Assembly (NCBI GenBank): GCA_015232455.1
Contig: JADFZQ010000001.1
Coordinates: forward strand, 481,052 to 545,051
Direction of reading: 5' to 3'
DNA from: Desulfamplus sp.
GTDB lineage: Bacteria > Desulfobacterota > Desulfobacteria > Desulfobacterales > Desulfobacteraceae
Length of the DNA stretch: 64,000 nt
Position 1 is the first letter of the stretch. The number at the start of each line of letters is the position of its first letter. This document shows, in pieces, positions 32,711 through 42,086 of this stretch. The notes beneath the pieces were generated by a model. That model saw only the letters and a list, made by a program, of their open reading frames with translations, did no database searches and was not told the DNA's origin. A program made the position numbers and the translations under genes.

Positions 32711-33331
32711 TTAAATATTAAGACTCTTTAGAAAATTGATAATTAAAAGCTCGCCATACTCAGTCATAAAACTTTCAGGGTGGAACTGAACTCCATAAAC
32801 AGGAAAACCATCAAGTTCAACTCCCATAATAATACCTTCACTATTCCATGCTGTTTTAATAATTTGTGGAGTTTTAGAATAGTTATCAGATTTATTAACA
32901 CATTTTATAGCAGGCTCAATAATAAGTGAGTGGTAACGTGCAGCAGCAAATGGAGATGGCACACCTTTAAAAATACCACTCTCTTGGTGGTATATCATGT
33001 CAGTTTTACCATGAACTGGAATCGGTGCCCTTTTCGTTACACCTCCAAACACCTCATTTAAGCACTGCATACCAAGACAGACCCCAAGTATTGGAATTTT
33101 ATCGTAAAAATAAGAGATAGACTCCTTTGAAATGCCTGCATGTGCTGGGTCTTTTGGTCCTGGGCTTATTAAAAGATAGTCAGGGTTAATATCTGATGCC
33201 TCTTTTATCGTTATTTTATCAGCACGTTTGACAATGATTTCAAGATTAAAATTGGTAAACATCTGAACTAAGTTGTATGTGAAAGAATCATAATTATCAA
33301 TCACAAGAAGTTTTGTTTTTATACTTTGCAT
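32711..33331 (-). CDS. pabA: Anthranilate/aminodeoxychorismate synthase glutaminase subunit
   Basis: A 206-residue class I glutamine amidotransferase of the TrpG/PabA type, supplying ammonia for anthranilate or aminodeoxychorismate (tryptophan or folate synthesis). LVIDNYDSFTYNLVQ at the start, oxyanion-strand SPGPKDP, nucleophile Cys in GVCLGMQ and the His-Glu pair in VQFHPES are all present. No synthase (TrpE/PabB) lies next to it; amphibolic use by both pathways is common. ATG 33331 is chosen; start LLVIDNYDSF at the protein's second stretch is an equally good alternative by alignment. Confidence 0.92.
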   Translation of the reverse strand: MQSIKTKLLVIDNYDSFTYNLVQMFTNFNLEIIVKRADKITIKEASDINPDYLLISPGPKDPAHAGISKESISYFYDKIPILGVCLGMQCLNEVFGGVTKRAPIPVHGKTDMIYHQESGIFKGVPSPFAAARYHSLIIEPAIKCVNKSDNYSKTPQIIKTAWNSEGIIMGVELDGFPVYGVQFHPESFMTEYGELLIINFLKSLNI

Positions 33332-33369
33332 TTTAACTCTTTTTTATATTTTTTGTTAAAAAGATAACT

Positions 33370-36243
33370 CTACATCATAAAATAAGGATCAACATCAATT
33401 CCCACCGATATATCTTTAGCAGAAAAAGCCCTTTTATCTTCTATTAGATGCTGAACAGCCCTATTAAGCAAATTAACAGAAGAGCTTTTTAATAGAATCT
33501 GCCATCTATAACGCATTGATATTTTAGGGATACCTGCCTCAATTGGTCCTAACATCTCAATGGAATTGTTTAGTAAAGAGCCAGATTCTAATGATGCTCC
33601 ATTAAAATCTGGATTAGCTGCACCAGCGTTCCCACAATTGCATTGAGCCGATGATAATCCATCAATAAAATTTTTACACAAATTTCCAACTAAAATAGCA
33701 TGTGCTTTAACCTTCTCTATATCAAAGCCTGAAATTTTAAGCTGGATAATCCTTGAAAATGGAGGATATGAGAGTGCCTGTCTAAATGGAATCTCACTGT
33801 AATAAAATTGGACAAAATCTTGATTTTTAGATGCTTCGATGCTGAAGTGGTCGGGGTTGTAGGTCTGCATGATAACTTTTCCGATTTTATCGCCTCTTCC
33901 AGCACGTCCTGCAACCTGTGCAAGAAGTTGAAATGTTCGCTCTCCAGCACGAAAATCAGGAAAATTTAAAGATAAATCAGCACATATAACACCAACAAGG
34001 GTAATAGCTGGAAAATCATGCCCTTTTGCAAGCATCTGAGTTCCAACAATGATGTCAACTGTCCGATTTTTAACCTTTTTCAAAATTTGAACAGTTGCCC
34101 CTTTTTTGCCGCCTGTATCTTGATCAAGCCTTATAATTCTTGCATCCGGAAACATCTCTTTTAAAAGATTTTCAATTCTCTCTGTTCCAAATCCTAAAGG
34201 CTTTATTTTAGTTGAACCACACTTTTGGCACTTAATATCTGACAAAACCTTTGTTTTATAAAAAGTTCTGCCAGTTGATGTTTTTATAGATGCTGTGTTT
34301 ATAGTTGATGAGATTGAAAATCCACAAAGATGACACCTAAATTCGCTGCTATCTTTGTGAAGCGTTAAAGTGATGTCGCAAAATTTGCACCTAAGAGCCT
34401 CACCGCACGACTCACACACAGGAAAAGTTGAAAAACCTCTACGGTTTAAAAATATAAGAGCCTGCTCACCTTTTTTAAGGCAATCTAAGATTGCTTTTGA
34501 TAGCTCTGGTGTAATTAGTTTCTCCTGCCAACTACAATCTTTATACTTTTTTAAATCAACAAGTGTAATTTCAGGAAGTGGGTGTCGATTGACCCTATTT
34601 TTCAAAACAAGCTCTTGAAATTTACCGTTACAAGCATTGTAATATGACTGTATTGATGGAGTTGCAGAGCCAAGAATTACGGTGATATTGTTCTGTTGTC
34701 CCCGAACTAACGCAAGGTCTCTTGCATTATATCTAAGACCCGTCTCTTGTTTGTAAGATGTGTCATGCTCTTCATCAACAATGATGATTCCAAGATTATC
34801 AACAGGTGCAAATATGGCAGACCTTGCACCAATTACAATGGAGACCTCTCCTTTTGCGATCTTATACCACTGATCAAGAAGTTCACCTCTTGAAAGTCCG
34901 CTATGAATTACAGCAATGGTTTTGCCAAATCTTGCTCTAAACCGCCTCTCTGTCTGAGATATTAGAGAGATTTCAGGTACAAGGATAATCGCACCTCTGC
35001 CTCTGTTCACAGCCTCTGTTACAAGACGCATGTAAACTTCAGTTTTACCACTTCCTGTAACGCCAGTTAAAAGATAGCGTTGAAAACCAGACTCTCTTTT
35101 ATCAAACCCAGCCTCCATTTTTTCTTTAACCTGATTCACGACTATAGCTTGCTCATCAGTTAGCTTAGGTGGAATATCAGGGTCAACAGTATCTCCAAAA
35201 GGGTCTCTAAATACCTGTTTCAAAGTGATTGTAAGATAACCATCTTCTGCCATTATTGGCACTAACTTTGGAGCTGTTGGAACATCTTTTTTTAAAGCGG
35301 TTAGTGAAATCTCTTTGTGTTTGCTAACTATATTGATAATCTCTTGCCGTTTTTTTGATAAACTACTGAATATCATATCAGTCAACTTGTTATCTTGTGA
35401 TTTGTTATCTACGCTTTCACTTGATAATTTGGCTAAAATTTCTTCAGAGATGGTGATAAATTTCCCCATCTTGACCTGTGTTTTATCTTTTTTAAGCTCA
35501 GATGTGATTTCAAGTAACTCATCTTTGACCATTTTATTTATTAATGCGTGGGTTACGGTCTTGTTTGTTGATGCTTGGACTACGGCTTTGTTTATTGACG
35601 TGTGGGTTGTAGTGAAATTTTTGCTATTACTGTTTTTACTCTCTGTAAGAAATTTAAGGGGCAGCGTCCCTCCTGCTGATTCAAGCTGCTCAATTACATA
35701 GATTTCAGCAGGAGTAAGGCTGTTTTGATTACTTATAGAGGATTTTGTTGGGGTATTGTGATTATTTGAATTTTGAAGAGCAAAGTTATTATGAATAGCA
35801 CCGTTATGATTAGAACCATTATTTAATAAAAATTGACTCCCTTTTTCTGTAATTACAACTAACGCTACATCGTGGCTGTCAAGACCAGAAGGAAGAGCAC
35901 TCTTTATAACCTCACCAATTGGGTGAATGTAGTAACGAGAAATCCAATTAAAAAATTGAACCATAGAGGTTTGAAAAAGGGGAATATCATCTAACAGATC
36001 AAGAATCAGCTTTGGTTTGTATCCAACTTGATTATCCTCTCTTTTACCAATTTTACTGACAATATATCCTGTTATCCTACGCTTTCCAAATGGCACAAGA
36101 ACCCTCATGCCTATTACTGCACTATTTGCAAGGTATTCAGGCACTTTATATGTAAATGTCTGGTTTACAGGAAGGGCAACCGCAACTTCAATATATTGGT
36201 CGCTGTGGGAATATACCTGATTCATTGTAAAACTTTGGTTCAT
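33370..36243 (-). CDS. priA: Primosomal replication helicase PriA
   Basis: A 957-residue DNA helicase that restarts stalled replication forks. The N-terminal 3'-DNA-binding domain (about 15-130) is followed by an unusually long Ser/Thr/Asn-rich and Lys-rich insertion (about 145-290) before the winged-helix and helicase lobes. Walker A is LTGVTGSGKTEVYMRL, the DEXH box IIVDEEHDTS, and the zinc-binding region has the four CxxC pairs (CESCGEALRCKFC, CHLCGF, CQKCGS). Length exceeds the ~730 of E. coli PriA mainly through the insertion. Starts at ATG 36243 or 36225 are possible; no ribosome binding site stands out. Confidence 0.93.
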   Translation of the reverse strand: MNQSFTMNQVYSHSDQYIEVAVALPVNQTFTYKVPEYLANSAVIGMRVLVPFGKRRITGYIVSKIGKREDNQVGYKPKLILDLLDDIPLFQTSMVQFFNWISRYYIHPIGEVIKSALPSGLDSHDVALVVITEKGSQFLLNNGSNHNGAIHNNFALQNSNNHNTPTKSSISNQNSLTPAEIYVIEQLESAGGTLPLKFLTESKNSNSKNFTTTHTSINKAVVQASTNKTVTHALINKMVKDELLEITSELKKDKTQVKMGKFITISEEILAKLSSESVDNKSQDNKLTDMIFSSLSKKRQEIINIVSKHKEISLTALKKDVPTAPKLVPIMAEDGYLTITLKQVFRDPFGDTVDPDIPPKLTDEQAIVVNQVKEKMEAGFDKRESGFQRYLLTGVTGSGKTEVYMRLVTEAVNRGRGAIILVPEISLISQTERRFRARFGKTIAVIHSGLSRGELLDQWYKIAKGEVSIVIGARSAIFAPVDNLGIIIVDEEHDTSYKQETGLRYNARDLALVRGQQNNITVILGSATPSIQSYYNACNGKFQELVLKNRVNRHPLPEITLVDLKKYKDCSWQEKLITPELSKAILDCLKKGEQALIFLNRRGFSTFPVCESCGEALRCKFCDITLTLHKDSSEFRCHLCGFSISSTINTASIKTSTGRTFYKTKVLSDIKCQKCGSTKIKPLGFGTERIENLLKEMFPDARIIRLDQDTGGKKGATVQILKKVKNRTVDIIVGTQMLAKGHDFPAITLVGVICADLSLNFPDFRAGERTFQLLAQVAGRAGRGDKIGKVIMQTYNPDHFSIEASKNQDFVQFYYSEIPFRQALSYPPFSRIIQLKISGFDIEKVKAHAILVGNLCKNFIDGLSSAQCNCGNAGAANPDFNGASLESGSLLNNSIEMLGPIEAGIPKISMRYRWQILLKSSSVNLLNRAVQHLIEDKRAFSAKDISVGIDVDPYFMM

Positions 36244-36308
36244 AGTGGGATTATAACATATTTGGTAAAAGGATTAAAAATTTACATAATATTATATGAA
36301 TTTTTTCT

Positions 36309-37241
36309 TTATGACATTGCAAGCTCCACATAGCAAGGCATATTCAGCCATGACACCCTGTTACGTCCTTCTCTTTTTGCATGATACATCGCATGATCTG
36401 CGTCACGTTGAATGTCAGCTATAGACTTATGATGCTTAGAACTTGATGAAACCCCGATGCTGGCAGTGATAGTAATAGTTGTCCCGTCAATAGATGGCAT
36501 TAGCTCTTCAATTTTTGCCCGCAGCTTTTCGGCAAGAATCAATGCCCCATTATGATCTGTTTCTGGTAGATAAATGGAGAACTCTTCACCGCCAACCCTG
36601 CCCACAACATCGCATTTCCTGCAATTTTCTAACATACATGCCGATACTGTCTTCAAAACAAGATCACCTGCATCATGACCGTATGTGTCATTGATACTCT
36701 TGAAGTGATCAAGATCAAGAAAAAGCACAGAGAACGGAACATTATCACGATGTGCTATGCACATCATTTGATCGCACACCTCATAGTAAGTGCGTGCATT
36801 TAATACACCAGTCAATGAATCGTGGTTGGCGAGAAATTGCAGCCGTTTATTTGCCTCAGCTAATTGACGCTCTACCTCTTTGTTTCTGGTTATATCAGTC
36901 AAAGCTACCATCTCTCCGATTGCAAAACCAGACTTGTCCCGCACTGGCTTGACAGATACATAGCATATTCTGTCGCCTATTTGTACTTCATGGTCAGGAA
37001 CTTCTTCCCCAGCATCAAAACAGATGAAATCTCGCTTGATATTCTCACCGCTTTCTTTACTTAGCTCCTCTACTTTTAGTCCCACAAGTTCACGCACACT
37101 CAATCCACTAAAAGAAGCTAATGCTTGATTGAGTGCAACGTGTCTTCCTTCCCTATCTATCAATGCCATTGCCACAGGCATTGATTCAAAAATGGATTCA
37201 ATAGTTATGTATTCGTGCTGGAGTTCAAACTCCTTTTTCAT
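36309..37241 (-). CDS. Diguanylate cyclase with PAS domain
   Basis: A 310-residue soluble protein: a PAS domain (about 10-130, IFESMPVAMALIDREGRHVALNQ) and a GGDEF domain (about 140-300) with the active site VGGEEF and the metal-binding FLDLDHFKSINDTYGHDAGD. The inhibitory I-site RKCD lies five residues before the GGEEF motif, so product feedback is expected. It makes the second messenger c-di-GMP in response to whatever the PAS domain senses. ATG 37241 has AGGAGG upstream on the minus strand. There is no membrane segment. Confidence 0.95.
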   Translation of the reverse strand: MKKEFELQHEYITIESIFESMPVAMALIDREGRHVALNQALASFSGLSVRELVGLKVEELSKESGENIKRDFICFDAGEEVPDHEVQIGDRICYVSVKPVRDKSGFAIGEMVALTDITRNKEVERQLAEANKRLQFLANHDSLTGVLNARTYYEVCDQMMCIAHRDNVPFSVLFLDLDHFKSINDTYGHDAGDLVLKTVSACMLENCRKCDVVGRVGGEEFSIYLPETDHNGALILAEKLRAKIEELMPSIDGTTITITASIGVSSSSKHHKSIADIQRDADHAMYHAKREGRNRVSWLNMPCYVELAMS

Positions 37242-37456
37242 ATTTCCTCCTGAAAACCCACAGTAGTGCTATACGAGCAATCTAAAGACAAAATCGCCTA
37301 TTATTCCAAATTCAGCAACACAATATCTCAGTTAATTCACTTGACGCAATAATAAAAATACTATTTCATGCAGCATATACAAGTCATTTTTTTCAATTTG
37401 TATTAACAAGGTTTAAAGCAATTTTCTTATAAATTTTTAAACATTAGGAGAAGAGA

Positions 37457-38929
37457 ATGGGAGATAATTACTTCAATAGATTACCACTTAGACGCCAACT
37501 TGAAGAGCTTGGAAAGTGTCGTTTTATGGACCCTTCAGAATTTGACGGAGTAGAGGCGTTAATTGGCAAAAAGATCGTTATTGTTGGATGTGGTGCACAG
37601 GGGCTTAACCAAGGGTTAAACTTAAGAGACAGCGGGCTTGATGTCTCTTATGCTTTAAGAGACTCTGCAATTGAAGAGAAGAGAAAATCTTGGAAAAATG
37701 CCACAGAAAATGGTTTTAAGGTTGGTGGGTATAAAGAGATGATTCCATCTGCTGATCTTGTTATCAACTTAACACCAGACAAGCAGCATACAAGCGTAGT
37801 CTCTGCTATCATGCCGCTTATGAAAAAAGATGCCTGTTTAGCCTATTGTCATGGTTTTAATATTGTTGAAGAGGGTATGAAAATTCGAGATGACTTGACA
37901 GTTATCATGGTTGCCCCAAAATCTCCCGGAACAGAAGTTCGCCAAGAGTATAAAAGAGGATTTGGTGTTCCAACTCTTATTGCTGTTCATGGTGAAAATG
38001 ACCCTCGCGGAGAAGGATTGGAGATTGCAAAAGCATACTGTGCTGGAACTGGCGGAGATAGAGCTGGGGTTCTTGAATCTTCTTTTATTGCTGAAGTTAA
38101 ATCTGATCTAATGGGTGAACAGACTATTTTATGCGGTATGCTGCAAGTTGGATCGCTTCTTTGTTATGACAAGATGATAGAAAAAGGAATTGATTCTGGA
38201 TATGCTTCAAAGCTGATTCAATACGGTTGGGAGACAATTACAGAAGCACTTAAACATGGCGGTATCACCAATATGATGGATAGACTATCAAATCCAGCTA
38301 AGATAATTGCCTTTACCCTTGCGGAAGAGATGAAATATATACTCCAGCCTCTTTTTAACAAACACATGGACGATATAATGTCTGGTGAGTTCTCAAGAAC
38401 AATGATGGAAGATTGGGATAATGGCGATGCAAATCTATTAAAATGGCGTTCTGAGACTGGTGAAACAGCTTTTGAAAAATCTATTTGCACAGATGCTGAT
38501 ATTCCAGAACAAGAGTATTTTGATAATGCAATTTTAATGGTTGCAATGGTTAAAGCTGGGGTTGAGTTGGCTTTTGACACAATGGTTTCTGCTGGAATAA
38601 AAGAAGAGTCTGCCTATTATGAGTCTCTACATGAGGTTCCACTAATAGCAAACACAATTGCAAGAAAAAAACTTTATGAGATGAATGTGGTTATCTCAGA
38701 TACAGCAGAGTATGGCTGTTATCTTTTCACCCAAAAAGCTCTTCCGCGTTTTAAAAATTTTATGGAGACAATTGACGTTGATGTGATTGGAAAAGGGCTT
38801 GATTTGAAAGATACAGGTGTAGATAATATGGAGTTAATACAGGTAAATGAGGCTATCCGTTATACTGTTGTAGAGATGGTTGGACGTGAACTTCGCTCTT
38901 ATATGAGTGCAATGAAGCCAATTATGTAA
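37457..38929 (+). CDS. ilvC: Ketol-acid reductoisomerase, class II
   Basis: A 490-residue enzyme of branched-chain amino-acid synthesis, converting acetolactate or acetohydroxybutyrate with NADPH. The long form (class II, like E. coli) is recognised by the N-terminal [29 protein letters not shown] and two tandem C-terminal knotted domains. The cofactor motif is [18 protein letters not shown], and the catalytic metal ligands fall in [24 protein letters not shown] precedes ATG 37457. Other ilv genes are absent nearby, so it is a stand-alone gene, ended by the hairpin at 39012. Confidence 0.97.
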   Translation: MGDNYFNRLPLRRQLEELGKCRFMDPSEFDGVEALIGKKIVIVGCGAQGLNQGLNLRDSGLDVSYALRDSAIEEKRKSWKNATENGFKVGGYKEMIPSADLVINLTPDKQHTSVVSAIMPLMKKDACLAYCHGFNIVEEGMKIRDDLTVIMVAPKSPGTEVRQEYKRGFGVPTLIAVHGENDPRGEGLEIAKAYCAGTGGDRAGVLESSFIAEVKSDLMGEQTILCGMLQVGSLLCYDKMIEKGIDSGYASKLIQYGWETITEALKHGGITNMMDRLSNPAKIIAFTLAEEMKYILQPLFNKHMDDIMSGEFSRTMMEDWDNGDANLLKWRSETGETAFEKSICTDADIPEQEYFDNAILMVAMVKAGVELAFDTMVSAGIKEESAYYESLHEVPLIANTIARKKLYEMNVVISDTAEYGCYLFTQKALPRFKNFMETIDVDVIGKGLDLKDTGVDNMELIQVNEAIRYTVVEMVGRELRSYMSAMKPIM

Positions 38930-39011
38930 GGTTTTTCAACCCAAGTAAAAAAAACGCTTGAATCGACCTATCCACGCACAGAGGATGTGGTTTTAAAGTT
39001 CTAATAAATTT

Positions 39012-39046
39012 AAGATTTGACAACTTTTAAAAAGTTGTCAAATCTT
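39012..39046. terminator. Bidirectional terminator between ilvC and the DMT gene
   Basis: A perfect 15-bp stem AAGATTTGACAACTT / AAGTTGTCAAATCTT with a 5-base loop, between convergent genes. An almost identical hairpin lies at 47202-47234. Confidence 0.85.
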
Positions 39047-39077
39047 ATATATCGCTCCTAAATGATTTGTGAAAACA

Positions 39078-40058
39078 CTATGAACTTCTACGCAACACAT
39101 AGACCCCGCTTGCAATAATCATAATTATACCAATTAACTGAACACCCCCGGGCGTCTCTTTCCAGAAAAGATACCCCCATAAAACAGTTATTGGAATAAC
39201 AAAATACTCAAATGGAGCAACAACTGAGGCATCGCTTAATCTATAAGCCTGTGAAAGACAGTAAGTTCCAGTTGCAGCAATAAAACCAATTAAAAAGAGC
39301 AAAAACATATCTCTATTGTCAGGAAATATCCAATCTCTTAGAAGAAACTCCATATTTTTATTATCATCTGTGGCAAAACGACCATCTCCAATAATTGCCC
39401 AAACTATTCCACTAAATAAGAGATATGTGAATATAGGATAAAAAACTAAAGAAGAGCCGCTTTCATGTATCCCATATTTTCTGGTGCATATAGCGTTAAT
39501 TGCGTAAAATAAACCTGATAACACCGCAAGAACATAACCATAATTAAAAACAGATGTGGTGGCTGCAAGGTCTTGGTTATTAGCAAGAGCAGTTGTTGAG
39601 ACATCAGGTCTCATTACAACAACAATTCCACAAAAACCTACAAATATTGCAGCCCAGCCTCTTTTATCAATCTTCTCTTTAAGAAAAAATACTGACAATA
39701 CAGTGATAAATAAGGGGCAGCAGAAAAAGAGTGTAACTGTATGAGATAGAGGAATAACAGCAATAGCAAGATAGTATGATGTATAGCAAAGAAACATCAA
39801 CACACCTCTTACTACATGAAAATAAAAATTGTGTATTCTAAGAAGATGTAAACCACCTTCCAACCTTACAATTGCAAGGACTGGTAAAACAGCAAATAGG
39901 CTTCTGAGAAACACTATTTCATGCACAGGATAGCTGCCACTTATAAATTTGATGATTACATCTTGAATTGAGAAGATAAATCCACCAGTTATAAGAAGGA
40001 TTATCCCAAGCAGCGATTGGCTCTGCTTTACTTGTTGTAGTGGTTGGCTTTTGATCAT
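39078..40058 (-). CDS. DMT-superfamily (EamA) transporter
   Basis: A 326-residue membrane protein of the drug/metabolite transporter type, about ten membrane helices in two EamA halves (LLGIILLITGGFIFSIQDVIIKF..., then FNYGYVLAVLSGLFYAINAI...). The conserved ends GYLFWKETPGGVQLIGIIMIIASGVYV and FLKEKIDKRGWAAIFVGFCGIVVV are present in second and first half respectively. Such proteins export or take up small metabolites, frequently amino acids; the substrate is unknown. A loop of about 35 residues with charged ends lies near residues 215-250, larger than usual. Confidence 0.9.
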   Translation of the reverse strand: MIKSQPLQQVKQSQSLLGIILLITGGFIFSIQDVIIKFISGSYPVHEIVFLRSLFAVLPVLAIVRLEGGLHLLRIHNFYFHVVRGVLMFLCYTSYYLAIAVIPLSHTVTLFFCCPLFITVLSVFFLKEKIDKRGWAAIFVGFCGIVVVMRPDVSTTALANNQDLAATTSVFNYGYVLAVLSGLFYAINAICTRKYGIHESGSSLVFYPIFTYLLFSGIVWAIIGDGRFATDDNKNMEFLLRDWIFPDNRDMFLLFLIGFIAATGTYCLSQAYRLSDASVVAPFEYFVIPITVLWGYLFWKETPGGVQLIGIIMIIASGVYVLRRSS

Positions 40059-40198
40059 CTAATTATTTTCCAATTTTCTCTTTTCCAACTTATGTTTGGC
40101 TCCTGCAAAAAAACATTTGCTATCTAATTGACCTCCTGCAAAACCCATTTTTTATCCAGTAAAATCAAGGGGGCAATTGAAGTTTTGCAGGAACTCTA

Positions 40199-40966
40199 TT
40201 ATTTTTCAATATATTTTTGATAAATAGCTTTATACTCTGGAGTTGCTTTAAACGCTTTTAACTCTGCTGAAAATTGATCTACAAACTCTTTATCAACAGT
40301 ATTTTTGCTAAAAATGGCGTATAAAGAGATCGATTTAATGGGGTTAGGTATTGGAACAACTTTATCAGATAGCCCCATGTTGTTTAACAGGCTTTTGCCG
40401 TTTCCATAATCCATGATAATGTAGTTAAAACGCTTTCCCACTAATTTTTTAATATTAAAATCGTCAGAAGCTACCTCTTCAAAATTATTTTCAGCTTTCA
40501 TAAATTGCCATAATTCAGGAGTATATGAATATCCTCTTACTACACCTATTTTCTGACCTTTAAGATCGTCAAAAGATTCATATTTTAACTTCCCAGCATC
40601 TTCAGCCCTTATGAAAAATGACCATGAAGATTCCATAAGAGACTCCGTTGGATAGTGTGTAAGTTTAGCTCTTTCAGGATTATCTGCTGCTGTATAAAGC
40701 ATATCAGCAGAACCATCTATCACCATTTTTTCTCCCCTTGCCCAAGGGTACTGTTTTATCCGTTCATTAATACCAACATTCATCTTTTTAAGAACTGCTA
40801 TAATAACTTCGGTGGAAAAACCTGAAATATACTCGTTCCCAGGCTCTCCAGCTTTAAACTCATAGGGGGGCCAGTCGTCAGTAACTATATTTAGTTTTTT
40901 CTCCTCTGCTAGAACAATAGATAAACTCCAAAGCACCAACATTACTGTAATAATAATACGTTTCAT
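40199..40966 (-). CDS. Periplasmic substrate-binding protein, family 3
   Basis: A 255-residue secreted protein: signal peptide MKRIIITVMLVLWSLSIVLA followed by a two-lobed SBP_bac_3 fold (LNIVTDDWPPYEF ... GFSTEVIIAVLKKMN ... GQKIGVVRGYSYTPELWQF). Family members bind polar amino acids or serve as sensor inputs. No permease or ATPase genes accompany it, so it may be an orphan or signal protein. The start ATG 40966 has AAGGAGATGGGCT upstream; an in-frame ATG at 40999 would add 11 residues ahead of the signal peptide. The second binding-protein gene lies 139 bases further upstream on the same strand. Confidence 0.88.
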   Translation of the reverse strand: MKRIIITVMLVLWSLSIVLAEEKKLNIVTDDWPPYEFKAGEPGNEYISGFSTEVIIAVLKKMNVGINERIKQYPWARGEKMVIDGSADMLYTAADNPERAKLTHYPTESLMESSWSFFIRAEDAGKLKYESFDDLKGQKIGVVRGYSYTPELWQFMKAENNFEEVASDDFNIKKLVGKRFNYIIMDYGNGKSLLNNMGLSDKVVPIPNPIKSISLYAIFSKNTVDKEFVDQFSAELKAFKATPEYKAIYQKYIEK

Positions 40967-41104
40967 AGCCCATCTCCTTTTAATTAGATTAAAGTTCAAA
41001 ATTCTAAATTAGAATTGCTGGGGTTAAAATTATAAATGCTATTGTAAGATTTAAAAACTTCAAATATTGTGAAATCTATTTAATGACAATTGCTAAAACT
41101 CAAT

Positions 41105-41956
41105 TTACTTATTACCCACAAAACTATTAACACCCCATTTTTTTGAAATAAGTTCAAAGGTTTTATTCTCAATAATTTTCCTCTTTCCAAGATCAAAATC
41201 ATTTAGAATTGAGGGAATTTTAAGGTTAGTTTTAGCTCCAGCAACGTACTCAATAGATGCATCAAATGAAGGTAATTTTTTATATTGCGTCTGCCATCTT
41301 TCACTTTTAAGTGCATAATCAAAATTAATTTCATAGCCTGCAAAACCATCAATACGCTTCATATCAAGCATTTTAAATCCTTGTATTATTTTTGTTATGC
41401 TATCTTTTTTTATTTTACCATTTCCAGACCATGTTTTACCAAGGTCCCAACCAGCTATTTGACCTATAGTTAGTCCTTCTAAAGAGCTAAGCCCACTCCA
41501 CTCTATTGTTGAATCAAGAGGAACATAAACCAGAAAGTTTACCTGATCGACCGACTCTTTTGAAAAATAGAAATCTCCCTCTCTTTGAGGATTTTTAATC
41601 GTGGGAAAAATAACATCTTCTGCTCCTGTTTTTGTGTCATACACAGCCCTTTTCCAAGGGTAAACAGTTAATCTTATTGTATAACCTTGTATGTGAAAGC
41701 TCTCTCTTAATATATCCCAACTATAACCTTGAAGATTTACAGAGTCTGAACCAGGAGGAATAAGCTCCTTAAAGCTCTTCTTGCTGCTTTTAGGGAAACA
41801 GTATGGTGAGTAGTCATCAAGAGTTGCAACACTTACAATTTTTTCCTGAGCATATACAGTTGAGCCAATAAATAGAAAGGCTATCAATAGAAATGTAAAA
41901 CTTACGCAAAGAGATGTTATGTTAGAGAAGATTTGTTTAAACGATAATTTTTTCAC
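41105..41956 (-). CDS. Periplasmic substrate-binding-like protein, family 3
   Basis: A 283-residue secreted protein. The N-terminus has a signal peptide (FTFLLIAFLFIGSTVYAQ) and then an SBP_bac_3-like fold with DDYSPYCF, NLQGYSWDILRES and LTIGQIAGWDLGKTW as recognisable pieces. Only weakly similar to its neighbour at 40199; the substrate pocket regions differ. No transporter partner is next to it. It could be a solute binder feeding an unlinked permease or a sensor. GGAGTC lies just upstream of ATG 41956 on the minus strand. Confidence 0.78.
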   Translation of the reverse strand: MKKLSFKQIFSNITSLCVSFTFLLIAFLFIGSTVYAQEKIVSVATLDDYSPYCFPKSSKKSFKELIPPGSDSVNLQGYSWDILRESFHIQGYTIRLTVYPWKRAVYDTKTGAEDVIFPTIKNPQREGDFYFSKESVDQVNFLVYVPLDSTIEWSGLSSLEGLTIGQIAGWDLGKTWSGNGKIKKDSITKIIQGFKMLDMKRIDGFAGYEINFDYALKSERWQTQYKKLPSFDASIEYVAGAKTNLKIPSILNDFDLGKRKIIENKTFELISKKWGVNSFVGNK

Positions 41957-42040
41957 TTTTGACTCCTTATAAGCATATTTTTTTTAAGATTATAATTTAT
42001 CTATACTATTCAAGGTCATAAATTTAATTCTGCCTAAACT

Positions 42041-42068
42041 GTAGAGACGCACGGCCGTGCGTCTCTAC
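42041..42068. repeat. GTAGAGAC palindromic repeat (perfect copy 3 of 4)
   Basis: A perfect 28-base palindrome: GTAGAGACGCACGG followed by its exact reverse complement. It lies between the binding-protein and hybrid-kinase genes (both minus strand). The 20 bases to its left (CATAAATTTA...TGCCTAAACT) match, inverted, the right flank of the 17290 copy. Confidence 0.85.
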
Positions 42069-42086
42069 CCACATAAATTTATATAT

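Noticed and set aside
35315..35701. 128-residue plus-strand frame
   Set aside because: It is antisense to the low-complexity insertion of PriA, which explains the absence of stops.
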